NCBI RefSeq assembly: GCF_003946275.1
Contig: NZ_RHNQ01000018.1
Location: forward strand, 1 to 40,161
Length of the DNA: 40,161 nucleotides
Origin: Loigolactobacillus backii
Lineage (GTDB): Bacteria; Bacillota; Bacilli; Lactobacillales; Lactobacillaceae
Direction: 5' to 3'
Position numbers and translations under genes: made by a program. Of the stretch, positions 14,670 through 23,713 are shown piece after piece. The notes beneath the pieces are model-generated. The model was not told the origin of the DNA. It made no database searches and saw only the letters and a program-made list of their open reading frames with translations. Positions within the stretch are counted from its first letter, which is position 1; every line of letters begins with the position of its first letter.

Positions 14670-16037
14670 ATGGCAACGCAAACTGATTATTTATCAGTTA
14701 CAGCATTAACTAAATATTTAAAGCGCAAATTTGATAGTGATCCCTATTTAGATCGCGTTTATTTAACCGGTGAAATTTCTAACTTTCGTTTACGTCCCAA
14801 CGCCCACCAGTATTTTTCTTTGAAAGATGATCACGCTAAGATTAGTGCAATTATGTTTCGTTCTGCCTTCAATAAAGTGAAATTTACCCCTGAAGAAGGG
14901 ATGAAGGTTTTGGTTGTCGGACGCATTTCATTATACGAGCCGTCTGGAAGTTATCAGATCTACGTTGAACGGATGGAACCCGATGGTGTTGGGGCGCTTT
15001 ATCAGGCTTATGAACAATTAAAAAAGAAGTTGACTCAAGAAGGGCTATTTGCGGCACCTAAAAAACCGTTAGTCCGTTTTCCAAAACGAATTGCAGTTAT
15101 TACGAGTCCAAGTGGTGCGGTTATTCGTGATATTATTACCACAACTAGACGGCGCTACCCAATTGCACAACTTATTTTATTTCCAACGCTGGTTCAAGGA
15201 ACTGAGGCGGCCAGTGATATTACCGCTAAAATTCAGCAGGTTAATCGAATTGGCAATTTTGATACGTTAATCGTTGGTCGTGGTGGGGGTTCGATTGAAG
15301 ATTTGTGGCCTTTTAATGAAGAAAAAGTAGCTCGTGCAATTTTTGCTAGTCAAGTGCCCATTATTTCTTCAGTTGGTCACGAAACTGACACAACGATTGC
15401 TGATTTGGTTGCTGATGTACGTGCGGCAACACCAACGGCCGCTGCTGAATTAGCCGTTCCGGTACTCAGTGATGAAGTATTGAAATTGCAGCAGCAACGA
15501 ATCCGTTTATTTCAAGCTCTACAGGCTAAACTAGCCGTCGCTAAAAAGCAATTAGAACGTTTGCGGCAATCTTACGTTTTTCGGCAGCCCAATCGGCTTT
15601 ATGATGGGTACAGTCAACGAGTTGATAGTTTAAAACAACAGCTGACAAGTGGGTTTCAGCAAACGTATTTAAAACAAAATCAGCAGGTCGCTATTTTAAA
15701 AACACGCTTGAAGCAGCAAACACCTTTACGAATGATTCAGTTGGCCCAAGAAAATCTACAACGGCAGCAACAACAGTTAACGGATGCTGGTCAGCGTTAT
15801 TTTCAGAAAAAACGGCAGCTTTTACAGCAACAAATTCAATCGCTTGATTATTTAAGTCCTTTAAAAATTATGCAGCGGGGTTACAGCTACGTAACTGATG
15901 ACCAGGGAAATGTTTTAAAACGTGCGACCGATTTTAAACCGGCCAACGACGTTACGTTACACGTGTTGGACGCAACTGTGATGGCAACGATTAAGAAGGT
16001 CACATTAAATGAGCAAAAGGAGGAAGACAATGGCTAA
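14670..16037 (+). CDS. xseA: Exodeoxyribonuclease VII large subunit
   Basis: The 455-aa subunit has an N-terminal OB fold (about residues 8-110), the catalytic region with [15 protein letters not shown] and [11 protein letters not shown], and a long C-terminal Gln/Leu-rich coiled coil that winds XseB subunits. The complex degrades single-stranded DNA and acts in repair. It begins directly at the folD stop and its end overlaps the ribosome site and first codons of xseB. Confidence 0.97.
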   Translation: MATQTDYLSVTALTKYLKRKFDSDPYLDRVYLTGEISNFRLRPNAHQYFSLKDDHAKISAIMFRSAFNKVKFTPEEGMKVLVVGRISLYEPSGSYQIYVERMEPDGVGALYQAYEQLKKKLTQEGLFAAPKKPLVRFPKRIAVITSPSGAVIRDIITTTRRRYPIAQLILFPTLVQGTEAASDITAKIQQVNRIGNFDTLIVGRGGGSIEDLWPFNEEKVARAIFASQVPIISSVGHETDTTIADLVADVRAATPTAAAELAVPVLSDEVLKLQQQRIRLFQALQAKLAVAKKQLERLRQSYVFRQPNRLYDGYSQRVDSLKQQLTSGFQQTYLKQNQQVAILKTRLKQQTPLRMIQLAQENLQRQQQQLTDAGQRYFQKKRQLLQQQIQSLDYLSPLKIMQRGYSYVTDDQGNVLKRATDFKPANDVTLHVLDATVMATIKKVTLNEQKEEDNG

Positions 16038-16278
16038 AGAACAACCATCATTTGAGGATAATCTCACCCAATTAAATGAGATTGTCACGAATCTGGAAAA
16101 AGGTGACGTTCCATTAGAAGAAGCGTTGAGCGAATTTCAAAAGGGTGTTACGTTAAGTAAAAACCTACAGGATACTTTAGACCACGCCGAGAAGACGTTG
16201 ACAAAAATGATGAATGAAGATAATCAGGAAGTACCTTTTGAGGGGCCTGAAGGGACAGACGATAAAAATGACGACTAA
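16030..16278 (+). CDS. xseB: Exodeoxyribonuclease VII small subunit
   Basis: The 82-aa helical subunit wraps around the XseA coiled coil. [20 protein letters not shown] and [14 protein letters not shown] are typical. The start at 16030 lies eight bases past AGGAGG; an ATG seven codons earlier includes that site and is not used. It overlaps xseA by eight bases and ispA by 11, indicating one operon. Confidence 0.95.
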   Translation: MAKEQPSFEDNLTQLNEIVTNLEKGDVPLEEALSEFQKGVTLSKNLQDTLDHAEKTLTKMMNEDNQEVPFEGPEGTDDKNDD

Positions 16279-17149
16279 ACTAACTCGTTTGACAACAGAA
16301 ATGGTGCCTGCATTGGATAGTCTATTAACCATGAAAATCCAGCATGATGTGCCAGATGAGACGCTGCAAAGTGCAATGGCATATTCAGTAATGGCTGGTG
16401 GTAAGCGATTACGACCACTTTTACTTTTGGCAACCGTGCAAACTTTTTTGCCGGGTCAAATACCACAAAGTTTACAGGCGGCGGCTGCAATTGAATTAGT
16501 GCATACATACTCATTGATTCATGATGATCTACCAGCAATGGACAACGATGATCTCCGTCGTGGCAAACCGACTAATCACGTCAAATTCGGGGAAGCACAG
16601 GCTATTTTGGCCGGTGATGGTCTCTTAACCTTGGCTTTTCAGTGGTTAAGCGATTGCCAGTTAGCGGCTGAGGTCAAGGTTGCTTTAGTGCATGAATTAG
16701 CGTTAGGTGCCGGGCCTGCCAAAATGGTGGCGGGCCAAAGTGAAGATATCGCTGGTGAAGCGCGGCAATTAACGTTACCGCAACTACAAGCATTACATGA
16801 AAAGAAAACGGGAGCATTGATCAAGGCAAGCATCTTAATGGGTGCCGATATTGCAGGTGTTCAAGATTACCGGCGTGCTGCCTTAACTAAATATGCTGTC
16901 AATCTTGGTTTAGCTTTTCAAATCAGAGATGACATTCTGGATGTCACAAGTACGGCTGAGGAATTAGGTAAGCCAGTTCATCAAGATGAGGCTGCCCACA
17001 AGAATACTTATCCTGGATTATTAGGATTGGCCGGCGCCAAAGACTCATTTAATAAGGCCATTGCAGCTACTAGGTTGGCACTTGATCCATTAGTTGCGTC
17101 AACCGACATAACATTATTTGAAGATTTTGCTGATTATTTGGAAAAATGA
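16268..17149 (+). CDS. ispA: Farnesyl diphosphate synthase (polyprenyl synthetase)
   Basis: The 293-aa enzyme condenses isopentenyl diphosphate with allylic diphosphates to farnesyl diphosphate, the precursor of undecaprenyl carrier lipid. The first aspartate-rich motif [14 protein letters not shown] and the second, DDILDVT, are intact. The start at 16268 overlaps the xseB end; the preceding GAAGGG is a weak ribosome site, so coupling to xseB is likely. Longer upstream starts lie inside xseB. Confidence 0.95.
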   Translation: MTTKLTRLTTEMVPALDSLLTMKIQHDVPDETLQSAMAYSVMAGGKRLRPLLLLATVQTFLPGQIPQSLQAAAAIELVHTYSLIHDDLPAMDNDDLRRGKPTNHVKFGEAQAILAGDGLLTLAFQWLSDCQLAAEVKVALVHELALGAGPAKMVAGQSEDIAGEARQLTLPQLQALHEKKTGALIKASILMGADIAGVQDYRRAALTKYAVNLGLAFQIRDDILDVTSTAEELGKPVHQDEAAHKNTYPGLLGLAGAKDSFNKAIAATRLALDPLVASTDITLFEDFADYLEK

Positions 17150-17158
17150 GGGAATAGT

Positions 17159-17998
17159 TTGAAAAAAGAGCGGATTGATGTTTTATTGACACAGCAAGGG
17201 CTATTTGATTCTCGTGAACAGGCCAAGCGTGCGGTAATGGCCGGTGAAGTATACGATAAAAATGATCAACGTTACGATAAACCAGGTAGTAAAATTGCGG
17301 CCGACGCGGTGTTACACCTTAAAGGCAAACACTTACCGTACGTCAGTCGTGGTGGCTTAAAATTGGCCAAAGCATTAAAAGTTTTTAAGTTAGATGTCAC
17401 TGATAAAATCGTTTTGGATATCGGTTCGTCAACCGGTGGCTTTACAGACGTTGTCTTACAAAATGGGGCTAAGATGAGTTATGCGCTTGATGTAGGGACC
17501 AATCAATTGGTATGGAAACTGCGGGAGGATCCGCGAGTTGTTGTAATGGAACAAACCAATTTTAGGTACAGTAAGCCAGTAGATTTTACTGCTGGTCAAC
17601 CTAATTTTTCGTCGATTGATGTTTCATTTATTTCTTTGCGGCTAATTTTACCAAATTTAGCAACTATTTTGGCCCCACAAGGCGATGTTGTTGCGTTGAT
17701 TAAGCCACAATTTGAGGCTGGTCCCAAAAATGTTGGTAAAGGTGGGATTGTTCGTGATCGTAAAGTCCACCAACAAGTTTTAGAAACTATCCTAACTTTT
17801 GCGGCCAGCCATCATTATAATGTGCTGAACTTAGATTTTTCACCAATTAAAGGCGGCGAACGCGGTGGTGAAGGAAATATTGAATTTATCACGCATTTAC
17901 AGTTGGCCGATAGTGAAGAAGGCCAAATTGCGGCAAATGTTTCAATTGATGAAACGCTTAAGGCGGCCTACCAGGCACTTAACGGTGCAAAAGCGTAA
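17159..17998 (+). CDS. TlyA/YqxC family rRNA methyltransferase
   Basis: The 279-aa protein has an N-terminal S4 RNA-binding domain (ERIDVLLTQQGLFDSREQA) and a C-terminal FtsJ-like Rossmann methyltransferase with the SAM loop LDIGSSTGGFTD. TlyA proteins methylate ribose in rRNA; some members also act as haemolysins in other bacteria. The start is a TTG nine bases after ispA, preceded by GAGGGA. Order xseA-xseB-ispA-tlyA-argR-recN is the standard Firmicutes arrangement. Confidence 0.93.
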   Translation: MKKERIDVLLTQQGLFDSREQAKRAVMAGEVYDKNDQRYDKPGSKIAADAVLHLKGKHLPYVSRGGLKLAKALKVFKLDVTDKIVLDIGSSTGGFTDVVLQNGAKMSYALDVGTNQLVWKLREDPRVVVMEQTNFRYSKPVDFTAGQPNFSSIDVSFISLRLILPNLATILAPQGDVVALIKPQFEAGPKNVGKGGIVRDRKVHQQVLETILTFAASHHYNVLNLDFSPIKGGERGGEGNIEFITHLQLADSEEGQIAANVSIDETLKAAYQALNGAKA

Positions 17999-18068
17999 CT
18001 TTTACTTTATCTCCTTTTAAAAATACGCTATCATTAAGAAAAAACTTGCGGATTAAGAGGGTGATGGA

Positions 18069-18524
18069 TTGCGTAAAGTAGAACGGCAACGAATTATTAG
18101 ACAGTTACTCGATGAACATGATGTTGAGAAGCAAGAAGATTTGGTTGCGCTGTTAGATCACGCTGACATTAAGGTGACCCAGGCGACAATTTCCCGGGAC
18201 ATCAAGGATATGCAGTTAGTCAAGGTACCGTCACCCAGCGGCGGCTATCGTTATAGTTTGCCGGCGCAACAAGCAATGGACACGGAAAAGAAGCTTAAAC
18301 GAACGCTTTATGATGCTTATGTTTCTTTGGACGTTCAGGATTATTTTATCGTTTTAAAGGCTCTACCAGGTAATGGCACAGCAATTGCGACTTTAATTGA
18401 CCAAATGAATTTTGACGGTGCTTTTGGGACAATTGGCGGTGACGATACTGTTCTTATTATTGCCAAGTCGGCTGATGATGCGCAACATTTATACCAGACA
18501 CTTTTGGACTTGCTTGAACAATAG
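18069..18524 (+). CDS. argR: Arginine repressor ArgR/AhrC
   Basis: The 151-aa regulator has a winged helix-turn-helix (about residues 1-70, with VTQATISRDIKDMQL) and a C-terminal hexamerising, arginine-binding domain with GTIGGDDTVLII. In lactobacilli it controls arginine biosynthesis and the ADI pathway; none of those genes is in this window, and its place before recN is conserved. The start is a TTG after AAGAGGGTG. Confidence 0.95.
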   Translation: MRKVERQRIIRQLLDEHDVEKQEDLVALLDHADIKVTQATISRDIKDMQLVKVPSPSGGYRYSLPAQQAMDTEKKLKRTLYDAYVSLDVQDYFIVLKALPGNGTAIATLIDQMNFDGAFGTIGGDDTVLIIAKSADDAQHLYQTLLDLLEQ

Positions 18525-18559
18525 GCAAGTTCTTTATTTTTAAATTGAGGAGTGTTCAT

Positions 18560-20272
18560 GTGTTACAAGAATTAGCAATTCGTGATTTTGCAATTATTGA
18601 AAAATTAAATATTGAATTTGATTCTGGCATGACCGTACTAACTGGTGAAACCGGGGCCGGTAAATCTATTATTATAGATGCGGTTGGTTTACTGGCGGGT
18701 GGGCGCGGTTCACAAGAATTTATTCGAACTGGCGCCAGCAAGGCTCGGCTTCAGGGCCAGTTTCATTTACCGTCTACTGCGTTAACCTTCTCGTTACTCG
18801 ATAAGTACGGTATCGAACATCATGATCAAGATGTTTTGTTACAACGTGATTTACACCGCAGTGGTCGTAATGTTTGTCGAATTAACGGTCAGCTAGTTAA
18901 CACGGCTACCCTAAAAGAGATTGGTGAAACTATCGTTGATATTCACGGTCAAAACGAGCATCAAGAATTGATGCACGCTGAAAAGCACCTTGGTTTGTTA
19001 GATGAATTTAGCAAACAGGAAGTTGTACCAGTACGAACGCGTTACGAAGCGGCCTATCAAACTTATCAACAGTTAAATCGCGCCTACCAGCAACGTCTGG
19101 CCAATGAAAAAGAGTGGGCCCAGCGACTGGATATGTTGCGTTTTCAAGTTAATGAAATCGAGGCAGCACAATTAAAAGAAAACGAAGAAATTACGCTAAC
19201 TAAAGAAAAAGATCACCTTAGTAATTTTCAACAAATTAATGACGCGCTTCAGCATAGTTACGATGCAATTAGTAGCGATGAGGCAGAAACGCTGGATCAC
19301 ATTGGCGCCGCCATGACCGACTTACAGCAAATTGCTGACTTTGATGATAACTACAAGTCTTTAGCGGAAAGTGTGCAAACGGCCTACTATACGCTGCAGG
19401 ACGTTTCATCAGATATTTTAAAACAGACCGATTTATTGGATTGGGATGAAGGTCGCCTTGATGAAATTGAAAAGCGGCTAGAGGTGATTGAACAGCTAAA
19501 ACATAAATATGGTGACAGTACGACGCAAATATTGCATTACTACCATAAAATTAAACAAGAGTTGCAACAAATGGAAGCCACCGAAAATGATGAGGGTCAA
19601 TTAGAAGCGGATGTGGCGGCTGCTAAAGATAAATTGCTAACGATTGGTGAGCAACTTACTAAAATTCGAAAAAAAGGTGCAAAACAGTTAGCTCAGGCCA
19701 TTCACCAGCAATTACGGGAGCTTTATATGGAAAAAACAGTTTTCTCCGTTGTTTTTAAACCACAATCAGGCACGCATTTCTACGCGACAGGTTTGGATGA
19801 TGTTGAATTCTACATTCAAACTAATCCAGGAGAAACTGCTCGGCCACTTGCAAAAATTGCTTCTGGTGGTGAATTGTCCCGGATGATGTTGGCGCTGAAA
19901 ACAATCTTTACTCGTAGTCAGGGAATTACCAGTATCGTTTTTGATGAAGTTGATACAGGGGTTAGCGGTCGTGTGGCCCAAGCAATTGCGGATAAGATTA
20001 GTGGCATTGCCCGTTTTTCACAGGTGCTTTGCATTACACACTTACCACAAGTGGCGGCTATGAGTGATCATCATTTCTTTATTCAAAAACAAATCGTGGG
20101 TAAACGAACGAAAACAACCGTTGCGGCACTAACCCTAAATTCGCGGGTTGATGAATTAGCCAGGATGCTAGCGGGGACAACCGTTACTAAGTTAACTCTT
20201 GAGCACGCAAAGGAGCTTTTAGAATTAGCGGAGACTGAGAAAAGTAAGGTTATTCAGCGCACAACTGAGTAA
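18560..20272 (+). CDS. recN: DNA repair protein RecN
   Basis: The 570-aa SMC-like ATPase acts early in double-strand break repair. It has Walker A GETGAGKSIIIDAV near residue 29, a central coiled coil (roughly residues 150-360), the ABC signature ASGGELSRMMLA and Walker B VFDEVDTGVSG. Translation probably starts at GTG 18560 (MLQELAIRDF), seven bases after GAGGAG; an upstream TTG overlaps that site. No SOS box was seen in its own promoter region. Confidence 0.96.
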   Translation: MLQELAIRDFAIIEKLNIEFDSGMTVLTGETGAGKSIIIDAVGLLAGGRGSQEFIRTGASKARLQGQFHLPSTALTFSLLDKYGIEHHDQDVLLQRDLHRSGRNVCRINGQLVNTATLKEIGETIVDIHGQNEHQELMHAEKHLGLLDEFSKQEVVPVRTRYEAAYQTYQQLNRAYQQRLANEKEWAQRLDMLRFQVNEIEAAQLKENEEITLTKEKDHLSNFQQINDALQHSYDAISSDEAETLDHIGAAMTDLQQIADFDDNYKSLAESVQTAYYTLQDVSSDILKQTDLLDWDEGRLDEIEKRLEVIEQLKHKYGDSTTQILHYYHKIKQELQQMEATENDEGQLEADVAAAKDKLLTIGEQLTKIRKKGAKQLAQAIHQQLRELYMEKTVFSVVFKPQSGTHFYATGLDDVEFYIQTNPGETARPLAKIASGGELSRMMLALKTIFTRSQGITSIVFDEVDTGVSGRVAQAIADKISGIARFSQVLCITHLPQVAAMSDHHFFIQKQIVGKRTKTTVAALTLNSRVDELARMLAGTTVTKLTLEHAKELLELAETEKSKVIQRTTE

Positions 20273-20308
20273 AATTGTGATTAGATTGCGATCACTTCAA
20301 ATTAAATC

Positions 20309-20394
20309 AAAAAAAGAGGTTGCTAACAATAATTGAACTACAGGTTAGCTGTAAACTTAGGCTAAGCTTGTACTTCAATTATTGTAACAATCTC
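20309..20394 (-). terminator. Long hairpin terminator downstream of the SOS-type gene
   Basis: GAGGTTG (20316-20322) pairs with CAATCTC (20388-20394), and CAATAATTGAA with TTCAATTATTG, with a weaker inner stem (about GTTAGC/GCTAA). On the minus strand it is followed by seven T, so it ends transcription of the small gene. On the plus strand, for recN, it lacks a T-run. Confidence 0.75.
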
Positions 20395-20409
20395 TGCTGC
20401 AATCGTAAT

Positions 20410-20730
20410 TTAAGCGAGTTCGATATAGCGAATGGCATTAGCAGTAACTAAATGAATTAATTTTTGATCGAGGCTAGTAAAAAATGTAATGTGACCGCGC
20501 TGATTAAAGTAACCCGTCATGGCCGCCTGACCACCGTGATCAAAATCATTAAACTGGACGGTGACTAGTTGTTTGCGCGTGAGGACTTGTTTTAAGTAGT
20601 AGTTGATTTGAAAGAGAGGCATTTGCGGTTTTGCGGCTAAGTTTAATTGATCCTCAGGGGTTAGCAACTTATTGTAGGAAGTTTGAATCCGCGAACCTAA
20701 AGCCCTTAATCTAACTTGTTTTATTTCCAT
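20410..20730 (-). CDS. Small SOS-type gene, possible YolD-like protein
   Basis: The 106-aa protein starts MEIKQVRLRALGSRIQTSYN. Its C-terminal half, with strands around LVTVQFNDF, GYFNQRGHITFF and the end HLVTANAIRYIEL, resembles the small barrel of YolD-like proteins, which often accompany Y-family polymerases. That assignment is tentative. The start at 20730 follows GGAGG after eight bases. Its promoter contains two LexA-type boxes (20743-20756, 20770-20783), so it should be DNA-damage inducible. It sits convergent with recN. Confidence 0.75.
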   Translation of the reverse strand: MEIKQVRLRALGSRIQTSYNKLLTPEDQLNLAAKPQMPLFQINYYLKQVLTRKQLVTVQFNDFDHGGQAAMTGYFNQRGHITFFTSLDQKLIHLVTANAIRYIELA

Positions 20731-20742
20731 TTTAATTGCCTC

Positions 20743-20793
20743 CGAACGTTTGTTTGTATCATCATTATACGAACAAATGTTCAAAAAAAGCAA
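20743..20793 (-). promoter_or_regulatory. Promoter with two LexA (SOS) boxes
   Basis: On the minus strand, -35 TTGCTT (20793-20788), 18-base spacer, -10 TATAAT (20769-20764). The box CGAACAAATGTTCA (20770-20783) fills the spacer and matches the Gram-positive consensus CGAACRNRYGTTCG at 13 of 14 positions. A second box CGAACGTTTGTTTG (20743-20756) matches at 12 of 14 and lies just past the expected transcription start. Confidence 0.85.
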
Positions 20794-20885
20794 CTGCTCT
20801 TTATAATTTAATTGTGTTTTATAGTGACGCCAGGCTTTGAAGCATGTTAAACTTATCTCAATAAAATTCTGGGAGGCACCGTAAA

Positions 20886-21113
20886 TTGGCTAACCAAATT
20901 AATTTTGAAATTGAAGAAACGATTGGCACCCTAAGTAGCAATAAAAGTGGTTGGACGAAAGAACTTAATTTAATTAGTTGGAATGGTCGGCCACCCAAGT
21001 TTGATTTGCGCGATTGGGCACCTGACCACGCAAAAATGGGCAAGGGCATTACTTTAACTAACGACGAAGTGGCATCTTTACGTGAAATCCTTGTTGGTAT
21101 GGTTAATGAATAA
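20886..21113 (+). CDS. YdbC/PC4-like single-stranded DNA-binding protein
   Basis: The 75-aa protein matches the YdbC family, bacterial relatives of the PC4 coactivator that bind single-stranded DNA as dimers. The core ELNLISWNGRPPKFDLRDW and the closing GKGITLTNDEVASLREIL are typical. The start is a TTG preceded by GGGAGGC. It lies 69 bases before gmk and may be transcribed with it. Confidence 0.9.
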   Translation: MANQINFEIEETIGTLSSNKSGWTKELNLISWNGRPPKFDLRDWAPDHAKMGKGITLTNDEVASLREILVGMVNE

Positions 21114-21182
21114 CTTGAAAAAAGTTGAAAAAAAGTGCAAAATGAAATTTAATACGTTTAAGGAAGAAGGAGAAGTAAGCTA

Positions 21183-21806
21183 ATGGCAACGCGTGGAATG
21201 TTAATTGTGCTGTCTGGGCCATCGGGCGTTGGTAAAGGAACTGTTCGTAAGGCAATGTTTCGTGATAATAAGAAACGAGATTTTGTCTACTCAGTGTCGA
21301 TGACAACCCGAAAGCCACGACCTGGAGAAGTTGATGGCGTGGACTATTATTTTCGTAGTGAGCAGGAGTTTAAACACGAGATTGCGACTGACGGCATGCT
21401 CGAGTATGCTCAATACGTCGATCATTATTACGGGACACCGTTGAAGTACGTTAATCAAACGTTGGACTCTGGTAAGGATGTTTTTTTAGAAATTGAAGTC
21501 AACGGTGCAATGCAGGTTCGTGAAAAATGTCCAGACGGTGTTTTTATTTTCCTAACACCACCTGATTTATCTTCTCTCAAAGAACGAATTAAGGGACGTG
21601 GCTCTGAAGATAGCCAAACAATTAATAAACGGATGGTTAAGGCTGTGGAAGAGATTAAAATGATGCAGCAATACGATTATGCCGTAGTTAACGACCGAGT
21701 TTTCCTTGCGGTTAAACGAATTGAGAATATTATTGAAAGTGAACATTTGCGTGTAAAACGAGTTATGACGCAATATGAAAAAATGATTGGAGCGGTTGAA
21801 AAATGA
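21183..21806 (+). CDS. gmk: Guanylate kinase
   Basis: The 207-aa kinase phosphorylates GMP to GDP. The P-loop [11 protein letters not shown], the GMP-binding region [19 protein letters not shown] and the [10 protein letters not shown] lid region are present. AAGGAGAAG precedes the ATG. Its end overlaps the rpoZ start (ATGA), a conserved coupling in Firmicutes. Confidence 0.98.
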   Translation: MATRGMLIVLSGPSGVGKGTVRKAMFRDNKKRDFVYSVSMTTRKPRPGEVDGVDYYFRSEQEFKHEIATDGMLEYAQYVDHYYGTPLKYVNQTLDSGKDVFLEIEVNGAMQVREKCPDGVFIFLTPPDLSSLKERIKGRGSEDSQTINKRMVKAVEEIKMMQQYDYAVVNDRVFLAVKRIENIIESEHLRVKRVMTQYEKMIGAVEK

Positions 21807-22057
21807 TTTTATATCCCTCAATTGATAAATTATTGGAAAAAGTTGATTCACGTTATTCGTTGGCAGTTTTAGCGGCTAAGCGTGCCCATGAAATTGAAGC
21901 TGGTGCTTTAAAGATGCTACCGGAATATCGGTCACCACAAACGGTGGGCCAAGCCTTAGAAGAAATTGCCGAAGGTGACGTTATCATTGATCCGGCTTCA
22001 CAAATGACTGAACGGGAAGCAGAAGCAATTGACGAAGAAAATAAGCACGATAAATAA
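21803..22057 (+). CDS. rpoZ: RNA polymerase omega subunit
   Basis: The 84-aa subunit helps assemble RNA polymerase around beta-prime. It starts [20 protein letters not shown], contains the conserved [11 protein letters not shown] helix, and ends in an acidic tail. It overlaps gmk by four bases and is followed by a terminator. Confidence 0.97.
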   Translation: MILYPSIDKLLEKVDSRYSLAVLAAKRAHEIEAGALKMLPEYRSPQTVGQALEEIAEGDVIIDPASQMTEREAEAIDEENKHDK

Positions 22058-22071
22058 TTAATATCAACTTG

Positions 22072-22100
22072 AAGGTCAGGAAAATTCCTGTCCTTTTTTT
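22072..22100 (+). terminator. Terminator after rpoZ
   Basis: AAGG-T-CAGG and CCTG-T-CCTT form a stem with one mismatch, followed by seven T. Confidence 0.85.
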
Positions 22101-22160
22101 GTGGCAGGCGCAAAGCTATTTTAGTTGTTTTCTGCTACAATTATAGGCAGTGGAATTTGG

Positions 22161-22213
22161 GAGTCTTTGAAAAAGCGTTCAGATTCTATTTCGCAATTGA
22201 GACTTATTACTAG
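22161..22213 (-). repeat. Dispersed noncoding repeat, copy B
   Basis: Its minus strand matches 5485-5525 at 36 of 41 positions (core CTCAATTGCGAAATAG). The match becomes gapped beyond 22201. Confidence 0.75.
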
Positions 22214-22366
22214 CTTCGCTGACGTTGTCGATCGGACTAAGAAAAAATAAGGTCCGAGTCGCGGCTCAAAACGCTAACCAGCTTACTGTGCCATTTGTTG
22301 TCCATTCAACTATGGCAAAACTCGCCAAGTTGAAACCAGGTAACTGTAGGCAGTTTTTTTCACGGG

Positions 22367-22394
22367 TTTACACTAAATTAGTTCAGAAGATACT
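22367..22394 (+). promoter_or_regulatory. Possible coaBC promoter
   Basis: TTTACA, a 16-base spacer and GATACT, each with one or two mismatches to consensus, about 95 bases before the coaBC start. Confidence 0.5.
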
Positions 22395-22489
22395 AGCAAA
22401 CGTTTTTTTCAAACACGCTTGCACTAAACAAGGAAAAACTAACCTAAACGTAGTCTAAGTTGATCGATGAAGAAGTGGAGGAACTACAA

Positions 22490-23692
22490 TTGTTAGCAGG
22501 AAAACATATTGCGTTATACGTTACCGGTGGAATTGCAGCTTATAAGGCGGCTTCTTTAGTGCGAGAATTAATTCGCCGTGGCGCAGAAGTTCGTGTGGCC
22601 GAAACCGAGGGAGCAACCGCTTTTGTAACTCCACTCACCTTTCAAGTGTTGAGTAAACACGTTGTTTATACGGATCGTTTTAAACAAGAAGATGCGGCTG
22701 AGGTGGCTCATATTGCTTTGGCTGATTGGACGGATATCGCGATCATTGCACCGGCTACAGCAGATGTTATTGGTAAATTAGCCAATGGGATTGCGGACGA
22801 TTTTGTAACAACTGCATTATTGGCTACGGTTGCGCCAAAATATATTGCACCAGCAATGAACGTGCATATGTTGGCAAATTCGGCGGTAGCCCGTAATTTG
22901 GCCCAATTGCAGCAGGATGGGTTTGATGTGATTGATCCAGCCGTCGGTTTTCTTGCTGAAGGTTACTCTGGTAAGGGACGCTTGCCAGAGCCGCATGAAA
23001 TTGCGGACTACGTTGCGCATAAATCTAATCCACAACAATTACCATTGCAGGGTAAAAAAGTTATTATTACGGCTGGAGGGACCCGTGAACGGTTAGATCC
23101 AGTTCGTTTTATTGGGAATGATTCATCCGGTAAAATGGGTTATGCCTTGGCGGAAGCTGCGCGTGATCTGGGGGCTGAAGTAATCTTAATTAGTGCAAAG
23201 ACAAATCTAAGTGCACCAACTGGAATAATGCTTATTTCGGTGGAAACTGCGGCACAAATGAGTCAGGCGGTTCAGGCACAGTTTAAAACGGCCGCAATTG
23301 TTATTATGGCCGCAGCCGTTTCGGATTATCGGCCTAAACAGGTTGCTAAAGAAAAAATAAAGAAAACGGCGGTAACTTTAACTTTAGAATTAGAAAAAAC
23401 GCCGGATATTTTGGCGACACTTGGGCAGAATAAACAACAACAATACTTAATTGGTTTTGCTGCAGAAACGCAGAATATTGCTGAATATGCCCAAGGAAAA
23501 TTAACTGCCAAAAAAGCAAATATGATCGTTGCCAACGATGTTTCCAATCGTAATGCAGGTTTTAACGTTAGTACGAATAAAGTGACTATTTTCCGACCAA
23601 ATCAAGGGCCGCTTGATTTGCCGTTAGCAGATAAACATGTTATTGCCCGGGAGATTTTGGCACAAGCAGTAGAAGATTTGAAGTTAAATTAG
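22490..23692 (+). CDS. coaBC: Bifunctional CoaBC (PPC synthetase/decarboxylase)
   Basis: The 400-aa enzyme makes 4'-phosphopantetheine in coenzyme A synthesis. The N-terminal flavoprotein decarboxylase half starts VTGGIAAYKAASLVR and has the PAMNVHM motif; the C-terminal synthetase half has ITAGGTRERLDPVRF and the SSGKMG loop. The TTG start at 22490 follows GGAGG by eight bases. The site usually written G-x-LACG-x-x-GxGR reads GFLAEGYSGKGR, so the cysteine is replaced by glutamate. It opens the coaBC-priA-fmt-rsmB run. Confidence 0.95.
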   Translation: MLAGKHIALYVTGGIAAYKAASLVRELIRRGAEVRVAETEGATAFVTPLTFQVLSKHVVYTDRFKQEDAAEVAHIALADWTDIAIIAPATADVIGKLANGIADDFVTTALLATVAPKYIAPAMNVHMLANSAVARNLAQLQQDGFDVIDPAVGFLAEGYSGKGRLPEPHEIADYVAHKSNPQQLPLQGKKVIITAGGTRERLDPVRFIGNDSSGKMGYALAEAARDLGAEVILISAKTNLSAPTGIMLISVETAAQMSQAVQAQFKTAAIVIMAAAVSDYRPKQVAKEKIKKTAVTLTLELEKTPDILATLGQNKQQQYLIGFAAETQNIAEYAQGKLTAKKANMIVANDVSNRNAGFNVSTNKVTIFRPNQGPLDLPLADKHVIAREILAQAVEDLKLN

Positions 23693-23713
23693 ATCTAAAC
23701 GAGAGGAGGGCCA

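Larger units (their letters stand above)
22101..22489. other. 389-base intergenic region between rpoZ and coaBC
   Basis: This gap contains the second copy of the dispersed repeat (22161-22213), a CGGAC/GTCCG hairpin (about 22233-22256), and a promoter-like sequence at 22367-22394. A 77-codon open frame (TTG at 22225 to 22458) exists, but it has no ribosome site and overlaps these elements, so I do not call it a gene. Confidence 0.5.

Noticed and set aside
22225-22458. 77-codon frame before coaBC
   Set aside because: It has no ribosome site before its TTG start and its product resembles no known protein; it overlaps noncoding repeat and hairpin sequence.
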